Both the position numbers and the translations under genes were made by a program. A DNA stretch of 64,000 nt. Source: Cyclobacteriaceae bacterium. GTDB taxonomy: Bacteria; Bacteroidota; Bacteroidia; Cytophagales; Cyclobacteriaceae. The DNA lies in assembly GCA_013141055.1 (NCBI GenBank), contig JABFRS010000002.1, positions 62,001 through 126,000 of the forward strand. The letters run 5' to 3'. Position 1 is the first letter of the stretch. Each line of letters opens with the position of its first letter. Shown here piece after piece: positions 46,081-54,749 of the stretch. The notes beneath the pieces are model-generated. The model was not told where the DNA came from, searched no databases, and saw only the letters and a program-made list of their open reading frames with translations.

Positions 46081-46446
46081 TTACCTGTTTGGATTTAAAG
46101 TTGATCTTCCTTCGAATGCTTCATCTTCATCATCGTCTTCAGCCTGGCTTCTTCTGGCGTTTCCCAGAGCACCTTCCTCTTCTGAATCTTCATCTTCCTC
46201 AGTGCTTGAATTGCGTGAAGAATTAGTGGCTTGTCTTTGTTCATCTGAGTTTGTCACATTGCGACGAGCTGAAGTTGACTTTGTATTGTCCCTCTCTTCA
46301 TCATCATCCTTTTCTTTGGCTGATTTTTTTGGAGAAGTTTTAGGCATTGCAGAACGGTTAGTCTTTGCTGATTTCTTAGCGCTATTGGATGCGGAATTGC
46401 TTCTTGCCTTCGAGCTGGAAGCAGTTTTTGTTTTATGCTTTTCCAT
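46081..46446 (-). CDS. Highly charged disordered protein
   Basis: A 121-residue protein made mostly of Lys, Ser, Asn, Ala, Asp and Glu. The first half is basic (KTKTASSSKARSNSASNSAK, NRSAMPKTSPKKSAK) and the second half has strongly acidic runs (EKDDDEERDN, STEEDEDSEEEGALG, DDDEDEAFEG). It has no predicted fold, signal or membrane helix. The basic Lys/Ser/Ala part resembles histone H1-type or Lsr2/Hc-like tails, and the mixed design suggests nucleic-acid or protein binding through disorder. The opposite-strand frame here is also open but has membrane-like low-complexity sequence and is judged a shadow. Confidence 0.55.
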   Translation of the reverse strand: MEKHKTKTASSSKARSNSASNSAKKSAKTNRSAMPKTSPKKSAKEKDDDEERDNTKSTSARRNVTNSDEQRQATNSSRNSSTEEDEDSEEEGALGNARRSQAEDDDEDEAFEGRSTLNPNR

Positions 46447-46591
46447 ATCTGTATATTTTAAGGGTTAAAATCTACGGATACAGTCAAAAAAATTATGCCG
46501 CCATGATTGTTGGAAAGGGCTGAAAAAGGACTTTAATCAGTTGAAAACCCCACGAAATGCGAGGATATTCTTCTACGAACAGAATTGACGC

Positions 46592-46626
46592 AAAAAAAAT
46601 ATCCACACCATAATTGGCGTGGATAT
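46592..46626 (-). terminator. Intrinsic terminator for the M28 peptidase gene
   Basis: On the minus strand, the stem pairs ATATCCAC and CCA with TGG and GTGGATAT (46599-46626), interrupted by one A/C mismatch, with TAAT loop. Read in the gene direction it is followed by a run of eight T (A run at 46592-46599). The gene ends at 46649. Confidence 0.7.
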
Positions 46627-46648
46627 CCATTTTAGAATCCTTTAAATA

Positions 46649-48220
46649 CTAGTCAACTGGACCTTTGCGTACTGCCTTTCTTTGCTCAGGCCAGTTACCG
46701 GGCTTACCCGTTCTTGGATCCAAAGGAAGAACACTCTTATCTCTGGAGGTCATGTTCGGATCTTCACATGCCTGATACACCAGTACAGCAGCAAGTATTG
46801 CATTATTCCTTACATCATCAAAAACTACTTTATCATATGTATCACGGTTGGTATGCCATGTATAATTTCCATATGACCAGCTTAATGAGCTTAACGAAAA
46901 TCCTGGAACGCCTACTGCAACAAATGAAGCAAAGTCCGAACCGCCGCCACCAGGTGATCCTGGAAATCTGCTTTCTGTAATATAACCACGTGTTGTCTCC
47001 GGAACTTTCGTCAACCATCGATTGATGAACTCATAAGAATTCAGGAAGCCTTGTCCTGAAATGCTTGTCACCCTTCCCGTTCCATTATCCTGATTGAACA
47101 ATACCTGGATCTTTGGCAACATATCGGCGTGATCTTCCACAAATGCTCTTGAACCATTTAACCCTTGCTCCTCGCTGCCCCAATGTCCTACCAAAATCGT
47201 TCTCTTTGGATTTGGATATGCCTTTTTAAGAATGCGCAACGCTTCCATCATGGTCAAAGTGCCAGTGCCATTATCAGTCGCACCGGTTCCGCCATCCCAT
47301 GAATCAAAGTGTGCCGATAACATAACATACTCGTCAGGTTTCTCAGATCCTTTGATCTCAGCAATGGTATTAAAAGTTGGTACCATTCCAAGCTCTTTTG
47401 AATCTGCCCGAATGCTAAGCTTCGGTATCGTTCCTGATTCCGCAAGGCGATACAACAATCCATAATCTTCTACAGAGATATCTACTGTTGGAATTTTCTT
47501 GGTATTGGTGCTGAATATCTTGTTAACTCCAAAGCCTCTTGACCAAAGTGAGGAAACAATTCCCGCCGCTCCTGCTTTTTCCAAAGCTGATGGTAAGTTC
47601 CTGGCGCTATAACCAGTTTTCTTAATTCGATTGGTCCATGCTTCTGTTTGTGCCGTGCGGTCTTTCTTCATTTTCTCAACTGACTCCTTCGTTCCAAACT
47701 CTTCCCAGTTATAGTCAGGACGACCGGTAGGCTGGCTCATGGAAACCATTACAAACTTGCCTTTTACTGTTGGAAGCCATTTCGCGAAAGCAACAGAATC
47801 AGCAACGTCAGGGACGATGATAACATCCGCAATTACAGCTTTGCCACCAGTGGAAGGTGACCAGGCTAACTGTGTACCTTCCAATGATTTAACACGGGGA
47901 GAAATCATATCAATATGAGTAACTCCACGCTCCCATCCTCTCCACTCTCCCCATTTTTCATTTCTTGCTGTGATGCCCCAGCTTGTATACTTGGCTACTG
48001 CCCAGTCGTTGGCTTGCTTCATTTGAGGAGTACCAACCAAACGTGGTCCGATACCGTCAAATAGCTCCTGACCTAGCTTTTCTAATTGAGAATTTTCATT
48101 GGCCTCTTTTACAATACTTTCCACAATGGGGTCTTTGGGAAACCTTGCCGGTACCGGAGGTTGTGCAAAAGCCATCACATGTATGATAAGCAGTAAGGCG
48201 ATCGATAGAATTTTTTTCAT
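46649..48220 (-). CDS. M28-family zinc aminopeptidase, secreted
   Basis: A 523-residue protein with a signal peptide (MKKILSIALLLIIHVMAFA). The zinc-peptidase motifs are AHFDSWDGGTGATDNGTG (first His/Asp ligands), HWGSEEQGLNGS (Glu/Glu pair), NQDNGTG (Asp ligand) and a last His late in the protein (near YTWHTNRDTY). A PA-like insert domain lies around residues 90-260 (VADSVAFAKWLPTVKGKFVMVS). These are typical of peptidase M28 aminopeptidases and glutaminyl cyclase-like enzymes; the location is periplasmic or extracellular. It likely releases N-terminal residues from peptides. A terminator follows at 46592-46626. Confidence 0.88.
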   Translation of the reverse strand: MKKILSIALLLIIHVMAFAQPPVPARFPKDPIVESIVKEANENSQLEKLGQELFDGIGPRLVGTPQMKQANDWAVAKYTSWGITARNEKWGEWRGWERGVTHIDMISPRVKSLEGTQLAWSPSTGGKAVIADVIIVPDVADSVAFAKWLPTVKGKFVMVSMSQPTGRPDYNWEEFGTKESVEKMKKDRTAQTEAWTNRIKKTGYSARNLPSALEKAGAAGIVSSLWSRGFGVNKIFSTNTKKIPTVDISVEDYGLLYRLAESGTIPKLSIRADSKELGMVPTFNTIAEIKGSEKPDEYVMLSAHFDSWDGGTGATDNGTGTLTMMEALRILKKAYPNPKRTILVGHWGSEEQGLNGSRAFVEDHADMLPKIQVLFNQDNGTGRVTSISGQGFLNSYEFINRWLTKVPETTRGYITESRFPGSPGGGGSDFASFVAVGVPGFSLSSLSWSYGNYTWHTNRDTYDKVVFDDVRNNAILAAVLVYQACEDPNMTSRDKSVLPLDPRTGKPGNWPEQRKAVRKGPVD

Positions 48221-48310
48221 TGTTGAGAATTTATTTTGAATAAAATAACCATGTTTAAATCAATAGAAATAACAAAAATTGATGAGTGGTCGACTTCCGA
48301 AATGATTGAA

Positions 48311-49591
48311 CTATCGTTCCATTATCATCGTTACCCCCTGACCACCTGCGGCACAAATTGAAATAAATCCTCTTCCACTTCCCTTCTCATTTAATAACTT
48401 GGCCATAGTTGCAATAATTCGTCCACCTGTGGCAGCAAAAGGATGAGCTGCAGCGAGACTGCTTCCCTTAATATTCAGCTTATTGCGATCAATGCTTCCA
48501 AGTGGCTGATCGAAACCGAATGTTTTCATGAGTTCAGAACTTTCCCAGATCTTCAGAGTAGCCAGTACTTGAGCTGCAAAGGCTTCATGAATTTCATAGA
48601 AGTCAAAGTCCTGAAGGGTAATGTTCGCTTTCTTTAACATGCGCGTTGCAGCATACACAGGTGACATTAAAAGATTGTGCTGATCTTTCACGTATTCAAT
48701 GGCGGCCAGCTCAGCAAATGTGATGTATGCGAGCACTGGTAGCTTATGCTCCTTTGCCCAATCTTCACTTGCCAGAAGCACGCATGATGCTCCATCTGTT
48801 AGTGGTGTAGAATTTCCAGCTGTGAGTGTTCCGTTCTTCTTGTCGAATGCCGGCTTAAGTTTGGCAAGTTTCTCAAGACTGGAATCACCACGGACGTTGT
48901 TGTCTCTTTCAAGTCCTGCAAATGGTGAGATCATGTCCTTGAAGAAACCTTCATCATAAGCCTTCGTTGCTTTTTGATGACTTTGTAGGGCAAACAGGTC
49001 CTGATCTTCCCTGGATATCTTATAATACTTTGCTGTGATCTCAGTATGGCCACCCATGGCAAGGCCGGTACGCGGCTCTACATTAGCGGGAGCGATTGGA
49101 TACAGGTCTTTCAATCTGATCTTGAGAATTTCCTTGATTCTTGCACCAGTGGTCTTAGCTCTGCGTGCTGCAAGCAATATTTGTCTTAATCGTTCACCTA
49201 ATACTAATGGAACGTTGCTGGTAGAATCTGCTCCGCCTGCAATTCCTACTTCAATTTGTCCCAGCGCAATTTTATTGGTGACATACACCGCTGATTCAAT
49301 GCCCGTGTCACATGCCTGCTGAAGATCGCATGCAGGAGTCGCCGGATCCAGCGATGTGCTCATGACACTCTCTCTCATCAGGTTGAATTCCGAGCTATGC
49401 TTGATCACTGCGCCACCTACTACTTCTCCCAACAGTTGACCTTCCAGATGGTATTTCTCAATCAATCCTTTGAGAGCAGCCACCATCATATCCTGGTTAC
49501 TGGCTTTTACATATGCTGTATTCTGACGGGCAAAGGGTATTCGATTATAACCGACAACGGCTACTCTCCGGGGCTGTTTGTTTGGAAGCAT
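48311..49591 (-). CDS. Acetyl-CoA acyltransferase (FadI-like thiolase)
   Basis: A 426-residue thiolase. The active-site Cys is in LQQACDTGIESA, the His is in the FYEIHEAFAAQVLA motif, and the C-terminal Cys is in SICAAGGQGVTM. The length is typical of FadI/trifunctional-enzyme beta subunit-type thiolases, slightly longer than AtoB. It catalyses the last beta-oxidation step (thiolytic cleavage of 3-ketoacyl-CoA) or, in reverse, acetoacetyl-CoA formation. No FadJ-like hydratase/dehydrogenase is adjacent, so pathway direction is open. It starts MLPNKQPRRVAVV. Confidence 0.9.
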   Translation of the reverse strand: MLPNKQPRRVAVVGYNRIPFARQNTAYVKASNQDMMVAALKGLIEKYHLEGQLLGEVVGGAVIKHSSEFNLMRESVMSTSLDPATPACDLQQACDTGIESAVYVTNKIALGQIEVGIAGGADSTSNVPLVLGERLRQILLAARRAKTTGARIKEILKIRLKDLYPIAPANVEPRTGLAMGGHTEITAKYYKISREDQDLFALQSHQKATKAYDEGFFKDMISPFAGLERDNNVRGDSSLEKLAKLKPAFDKKNGTLTAGNSTPLTDGASCVLLASEDWAKEHKLPVLAYITFAELAAIEYVKDQHNLLMSPVYAATRMLKKANITLQDFDFYEIHEAFAAQVLATLKIWESSELMKTFGFDQPLGSIDRNKLNIKGSSLAAAHPFAATGGRIIATMAKLLNEKGSGRGFISICAAGGQGVTMIMER

Positions 49592-49654
49592 TTTGAAAAT
49601 GTGGATTGTTAATGACTTATCGTTATTCGCTTATTGCTCAGCAGAATCATACAA

Positions 49655-50557
49655 TCAAGATGACACCACGTCAAATGGAATTGCCCTGACTCCTTTAAAT
49701 CCTGACTTCTTAATGACAAACAGCGATCCGGCCAATGGTTGTTTTGCAAGTTGTTCTTCAGTCAGTTCTTTCCTTGCTGTCGTGATGTAGAGATCTTCAA
49801 AATTATCCCCACCAAACGTGCAGGATGTTACTCTGGCAACAGGCATATTGATCTTTAGTAATTTCTCTCCCGTACTGGGATTCCATCGGCTCAGTTGCCA
49901 ACCGTCCCAATGAGCAATCCACAACATTCCCTCTGCATCAATTGACATTCCATCGGGATAACCATCTGATGTTGGTATTTTAATAATAACTTTTCGATCA
50001 CTGATTTTTCCTGTGTCCTTTTCAAAGCTGAATGAAAATATGGAAGAGGTCGGTGTATCGATATAGTACAATGTTTGCTGATCGCCCGTCCATGCGAGTC
50101 CATTGGAGATCGTAACATCACTCAGTTTTTTGGTGACGGTAAGATCACGGTCAAGAGTGTAAAGACTACCGGCACCTTTTTCTTCCGATAAGGCCAATGT
50201 TCCGGCCCAGAATCTTCCCTGAGGATCACATTTGCCATCATTAAACCGGTTGCCAGGTTTATCGGATTCCGGATCAATGATATTTTCGATGCTTCCCGAT
50301 TGACGGTCAACAAATGCAAAACCATTTTTTAGCGCTGCCAGGAAATTACCATTCGTGCAAATGGAAAAAGATCCAATCATCTGTCCCATTGGAAAGGTCT
50401 CATGCTTCTTTGATTCAGGTGAATACTGATGAATATTCCCATTGAGAATATCGATCCAGCAAATGACATTCCTTTGAGAATCCCACACAGGCCCTTCGCC
50501 TAAAAGGCATTTGTAATCCAGGACAACTTCAGGTTTCAGGTCTATGGTGCTTACCAT
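49655..50557 (-). CDS. SMP-30/gluconolactonase-family enzyme
   Basis: A 300-residue six-bladed beta-propeller of the SMP-30/gluconolaconase/LRE family. Metal-ligand motifs are LGEGPVWD (Glu ligand), RFNDGKCDPQGRFWAG (Asn/Asp region), SNGLAWTGD and YPDGMSIDAEGMLWIA. It would hydrolyse a sugar lactone such as gluconolactone, using a divalent metal. I start at the ATG at 50557 because the upstream extension begins with TTG and adds no fold element. The enzyme is cytoplasmic. A sugar dehydrogenase partner is encoded at 32898-34214, far from here. Confidence 0.9.
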   Translation of the reverse strand: MVSTIDLKPEVVLDYKCLLGEGPVWDSQRNVICWIDILNGNIHQYSPESKKHETFPMGQMIGSFSICTNGNFLAALKNGFAFVDRQSGSIENIIDPESDKPGNRFNDGKCDPQGRFWAGTLALSEEKGAGSLYTLDRDLTVTKKLSDVTISNGLAWTGDQQTLYYIDTPTSSIFSFSFEKDTGKISDRKVIIKIPTSDGYPDGMSIDAEGMLWIAHWDGWQLSRWNPSTGEKLLKINMPVARVTSCTFGGDNFEDLYITTARKELTEEQLAKQPLAGSLFVIKKSGFKGVRAIPFDVVSS

Positions 50558-50704
50558 GTCTTCACATGTGGATTTAAAATATATCCCTGACAAAGAAATG
50601 CATAAAACTTGTAATAAATATCTAATATTTAAGAGCCTTCAAACGCCTGTTTTTCCTGTCTCTATCTCCGCAACTCCTGTATATTGCGGGAAATTAGGGT
50701 TCTG

Positions 50705-51844
50705 ATGCACGGCAATAAACTGTTATTACTTTTTTCGCTTCTGCTTCTTCCGGTCGCCACTTGTAATTTTACTTCCGGACGTACAACCATCAGCTCATTG
50801 AAGTTTTTGGGTGAATATGAAGTTCCGTATAATCAGAATTTCAAAGGAACTACCGTTGGCGGGCTATCAGGTATCGACTATGATAGTGAAAATCAGATTT
50901 ACTATCTGATCAGTGATGATCGTTCTGCTATCCATCACGCTCGATTCTATACGGCTAAGATATTTGTATCCCGTAAAGGAGTTGATAGCGTCCGTTTTGT
51001 AAACGTTCAAAAGATGCTTCAGCAAAATGGAAGCACATATCCTAATTCCAAACAGGATCCGAAAAATACTCCTGATCCTGAGTCTATCCGATATAAGGCA
51101 GATTCAAAACAATTGGTGTGGACCAGTGAAGGCGAAAGAATTATAAGTGAAAATGGTTCAATACTCAGTGACCCTGCCATTACCGTCATGGACATTGATG
51201 GAAAGCATAGCGAAACATTTCCCATACCTGCCAATCTTACAATGCAGGAGATTGAAAAGGGACCCAGAAGAAATGGTGTGCTGGAAGCATTGACCTTTAC
51301 TCCGAATTACAAAAACATGTTTGTCTGCAGTGAAGTTCCTCTTCATGAGGATGGTCCGGAAGCAGATGTAAAAGATATTCAGGCGCTGGTAAGAATATTT
51401 AAGTTTGATGTCGCAACAAAGAAGAACATCTCTCAATACGCCTACAAGCTGGATCCAATTGCATATCCGGCTACTCCAGAGACCGCATTCAAGATCAATG
51501 GCATTCCTGACATTCTTTCGCTTGACAATAATCACTTATTGATCATGGAGCGCTCTTTTTCAACTGGCAGGTTGCCCTGTACCATTAAAGTTTTCCTGAC
51601 AGATCTAACTCAGGCTGATAATGTCGCTTCGGTTCATTCTTTATCTGATAATCCGCCGGCACATCTGGCTACAAAGAAACTGATTCTAAATATGGATGAT
51701 CTGGGAATCTATACAGACAACGTAGAGGGATTTACGTTTGGACCGGATCTTCCCAATGGCCATAAGACACTTCTCTTTGTAAGTGACAACAATTTTCTTC
51801 CTATCGAGAAGACTCAGCTATTGCTGTTCGAAGTAATTCCTTAG
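50705..51844 (+). CDS. Phytase-like esterase lipoprotein
   Basis: A 379-residue lipoprotein. From the ATG at 50705 the signal is MHGNKLLLLFSLLLLPVATC with the lipid-bound Cys at its end. The mature part matches the esterase-like activity of phytase (DUF-type beta-propeller) family: LSGIDYDSENQIYYLISDDR, DPESIRYKADSKQLVWTSEGE, EALTFTPNYKNMFVCSEVPL and the terminal VEGFTFGPDLPNGHKTLLFVS. Family members are secreted and catalytic function is not firmly defined. It diverges from the SMP-30 gene with 147 bases between starts, so a common regulatory region is possible. Confidence 0.82.
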   Translation: MHGNKLLLLFSLLLLPVATCNFTSGRTTISSLKFLGEYEVPYNQNFKGTTVGGLSGIDYDSENQIYYLISDDRSAIHHARFYTAKIFVSRKGVDSVRFVNVQKMLQQNGSTYPNSKQDPKNTPDPESIRYKADSKQLVWTSEGERIISENGSILSDPAITVMDIDGKHSETFPIPANLTMQEIEKGPRRNGVLEALTFTPNYKNMFVCSEVPLHEDGPEADVKDIQALVRIFKFDVATKKNISQYAYKLDPIAYPATPETAFKINGIPDILSLDNNHLLIMERSFSTGRLPCTIKVFLTDLTQADNVASVHSLSDNPPAHLATKKLILNMDDLGIYTDNVEGFTFGPDLPNGHKTLLFVSDNNFLPIEKTQLLLFEVIP

Positions 51845-51854
51845 AGAAGTCAAA

Positions 51855-52931
51855 CTACTTTTTTATAACTCCCGTTATAACTTCACCTGCTCCGGCTACA
51901 TCGTATTTCAATCCTAAAAGGGCAGCCATCGTTTTTGCAATCTGGTTTTGATAAACCTGTCCATCATTGATCAGTTCTCCTTTTGCAACGGTATCAGGTC
52001 CAATGACAGCAAGCCACATCTGGTCAGAACCTTTTATGTCGGAGCCATGACTCTTCCATTCTTCAGCGTTGGCTCCACGGCCATGATCACAGGTGATGAT
52101 CAGGGTTGTTTTATTTTTATACTGTGTATCTGATTGAATGTACTTCCAAAGTTCAGCAATGAAACCATCGGTATTTCTTGCGGAATTAAGATAAGCACCA
52201 TACTCTCCGCCGTGAGCAAAATCATCGGTCTCGTCAAAAGAAAAATACATCACCTTTGGCTTATTCTTCTTCAGATATTCAAATCCATATTGAAACGTAA
52301 ATGCATCGAGTCTCACATCTCCAAGCGGATTTGGCAGTACAGGCATCAATTGATTCATAGTTTGCTCCTTTTCCGAAAGCTTCACTCCTTTGGCAAGCGT
52401 CAGTCCGGCGTTGACGTTGATTCCACTGCGCTTGTCATTGATGATAAAGGAAAACACATCCCACGAAGTATAGGCAGCTACTTTCCCCTTCAGTGTGACT
52501 TGCTCATTGAAGAACTCAAGCACCGTAACATTCGGATTATAAAATTTATCATTGCTGTGAATGCGTTCATTGTCAGCTTTGCCTGTGAGCAACTCATTGT
52601 AACCGGGATAAGAAAACCATTGGTTATTGGTAACATTCACCTTGTTGCCCGATGTTCGGTTGCCATAAATCTGCCCCTGAGCAACTACGGTTGACCACAA
52701 AAAAGGAAATAGCAACTTCCTTCTTTCTGAAAGATTGTCATTCCAGAATTTCTCTTTCAGCTTTGGATCTTTAAGATGCGATTGCTGTTTCATGAAAGAT
52801 GAATCTGCTCCAGTGAAGACTTCCTGCCAGCGAAGGCCATCATAGGTTATCAGAATGATATTCTCAGTCTTCGTTTGTGCCAATGACGTAAGAGCCATCA
52901 TTAACATTACTATTACCAATCTTACTTTCAT
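51855..52931 (-). CDS. Secreted alkaline phosphatase-superfamily phosphodiesterase
   Basis: A 358-residue protein with a signal peptide (VRLVIVMLMMALTSLAQ). The superfamily metal site is clear: LITYDGLRWQEVF (nucleophile region), YFSFDETDDFAHGGEYG (Asp/His ligands) and ITCDHGRGANAEEWKSHG (Asp/His ligands). This fits nucleotide pyrophosphatase/phosphodiesterase-like enzymes. The active nucleophile is less clear than in typical members since the Thr of the fold motif was not firmly located. It lies 36 bases downstream of the ClC gene in the same direction, so they may share a transcript. Confidence 0.82.
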   Translation of the reverse strand: MKVRLVIVMLMMALTSLAQTKTENIILITYDGLRWQEVFTGADSSFMKQQSHLKDPKLKEKFWNDNLSERRKLLFPFLWSTVVAQGQIYGNRTSGNKVNVTNNQWFSYPGYNELLTGKADNERIHSNDKFYNPNVTVLEFFNEQVTLKGKVAAYTSWDVFSFIINDKRSGINVNAGLTLAKGVKLSEKEQTMNQLMPVLPNPLGDVRLDAFTFQYGFEYLKKNKPKVMYFSFDETDDFAHGGEYGAYLNSARNTDGFIAELWKYIQSDTQYKNKTTLIITCDHGRGANAEEWKSHGSDIKGSDQMWLAVIGPDTVAKGELINDGQVYQNQIAKTMAALLGLKYDVAGAGEVITGVIKK

Positions 52932-52967
52932 AGTATATTATTTTTCTTATTCATGAACGCCATTCGC

Positions 52968-54737
52968 TCATTTAGATTTCAATCTTTCCCGGTAATTCGA
53001 AAATATGCTTGACTTCGAAATGAATCCGAGGTAAATCCCTTTGTCGATTACCGGCATATTCCAGACTCCGCTTTTATCAAATCTCTCCATGATAGTAGAC
53101 ATATCCTCTTCTACTTCCGCCACAGCCTGAGGAGCCTGCATCAGCTTGCTGACTTCTATTGTATCATACTTGGTTGTATCAAACATGATCTCACGGATAT
53201 CTTCCAGTGCAATCACTCCGGCGAGTGTTCCATCCGTATTGATGACAGGAAAAATATTCCGCTTTGATCTTGCGACAGCGTTAACAAGCACTTTCAGATT
53301 AGCATTAACAGGTACAATCGTAAAATCCTTTTCAATGAATTTCCTTAAGGAGAGCTCTGAAAGGACGTGAGAGTCTTTGTCGAAAATAATGGATTGAGCA
53401 CTCTCTTTTAATTTTGCCGCGTCCAGGGAATCTGCATTGAAATACCGTGATACCGCTGTGCTCAATGCTGAAACGATCATTAGTGGTATCATCAGATCAT
53501 ACCCTCCTGTTATCTCTGCAATCAGGAATATTGCCGTTAATGGTGCATGAAAAATTCCTGTCAGCGTACCGGCCATTGCCACAAGACAGAAGTTTGCAAT
53601 AGGCAGATAGGCCCATCCTGTAAGATTGATAAGGAAAGCAAAAGCAAATCCAATGCACGAGCCAATCAAAAGTGAGGGTGCGAAATTTCCTCCGTTCCCG
53701 CCGGCACTTAATGTCAGCGAAACAGCGAATACTTTTACAAGTGCAATGGCCATCACCGAAAAGCCCAGCATCCATGCATCACGTGTCATAAAATTATACA
53801 AGGGACTTCCGGTAATAAGTTGTTCCGGAATTCCTGAAGCAAGGGATTTGATGGAAGAATAACCCTCCCCAAATAATGCAGGAAACAGAATGATCATTAG
53901 GCCAAGCAAAGATCCTCCCGCAATAACTCTTAGCAGGTCAGACCGGAATATTTTTTTGAACGCATGTTCTGATCTTGAAAATGCTTTTATATAAAATGAT
54001 GATAGAATTCCCGTAGCTACCCCTAACAGCACATAATACGGTACATTCCAATAGTTGAATTCACTTACCATTGAAAACGATAACAGGATGTCATCCGATA
54101 AAATGATCTTGGAACAAAGAGCACCTGTAGCTCCTGCTATCAGCAAAGGAATGAAAGCTGAGATGTTGATGTCTACTAATAATACTTCCAGAGCAAATAA
54201 AACACCTGCAATGGGTGCATTGAATGCAGTAGCAATGCCTGCTGAAGCACCGCATGCAAGCAATAGTGTTCTATCCCGATATCCTACCGGAAACAAAGAC
54301 GCAAACACAGATCCAATAGCAGCACCAGTTTGCACAATCGGTGACTCCAATCCTGCAGACCCTCCCATTCCAACCGTCAATGCGCTGGTGACAGCATGGC
54401 CATAGGTTTCTTTACGAGGCAGGAAAGATGATTTTTTTGCTATCGCCAGCATTACATGCGAAGTTCCTTTTTGCAAATCCTTGTTCAGGGCAAACCGGAC
54501 AAAGAGATAGGTCAGGAGAATTCCAATGGTTGGGAATACGAAGTAGATCCAATGGTGCTTCAAACTGAATGACTTCACCATCTCCTGAAAATAATGGACA
54601 GAGACTTTCAACAGCACCGCCGTCAGTCCGGCCCATAACCCTACAATCACCGCTCCCACCATGAGAAATTGTCTGTTCGACAATCTCTCATGCATCCACG
54701 TGGATACTCTTTTTATAAATGTCTCTTCAATTTTCAA
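52968..54737 (-). CDS. ClC-type chloride channel/transporter with CBS pair
   Basis: A 589-residue protein with about ten membrane helices (1-430) and two cytoplasmic CBS domains (about 455-585; FPVINTDGTLAGVIALEDI and MPVIDKGIYLGFISKSS). ClC motifs are GSAGLESPIVQTGAAIGS (gating Glu in the ESP part) and GGNGGNFAPSLLIGS. The GSxGxE/GNFAP pattern supports a Cl-/H+ antiporter or channel. The gene starts 12 bases after the aldehyde dehydrogenase stop, so it may be the last part of the ethanolamine operon, but a functional link is unproven. Confidence 0.9.
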   Translation of the reverse strand: MKIEETFIKRVSTWMHERLSNRQFLMVGAVIVGLWAGLTAVLLKVSVHYFQEMVKSFSLKHHWIYFVFPTIGILLTYLFVRFALNKDLQKGTSHVMLAIAKKSSFLPRKETYGHAVTSALTVGMGGSAGLESPIVQTGAAIGSVFASLFPVGYRDRTLLLACGASAGIATAFNAPIAGVLFALEVLLVDINISAFIPLLIAGATGALCSKIILSDDILLSFSMVSEFNYWNVPYYVLLGVATGILSSFYIKAFSRSEHAFKKIFRSDLLRVIAGGSLLGLMIILFPALFGEGYSSIKSLASGIPEQLITGSPLYNFMTRDAWMLGFSVMAIALVKVFAVSLTLSAGGNGGNFAPSLLIGSCIGFAFAFLINLTGWAYLPIANFCLVAMAGTLTGIFHAPLTAIFLIAEITGGYDLMIPLMIVSALSTAVSRYFNADSLDAAKLKESAQSIIFDKDSHVLSELSLRKFIEKDFTIVPVNANLKVLVNAVARSKRNIFPVINTDGTLAGVIALEDIREIMFDTTKYDTIEVSKLMQAPQAVAEVEEDMSTIMERFDKSGVWNMPVIDKGIYLGFISKSSIFSNYRERLKSK

Positions 54738-54749
54738 ATGATCAGATGA

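Noticed and set aside
46025..46468. Open plus-strand frame opposite the charged disordered protein
   Set aside because: It encodes Ser/Leu/Phe-rich low-complexity sequence that is the mirror of Lys/Glu codons on the minus strand; the minus-strand gene has a normal ATG and amino-acid use.
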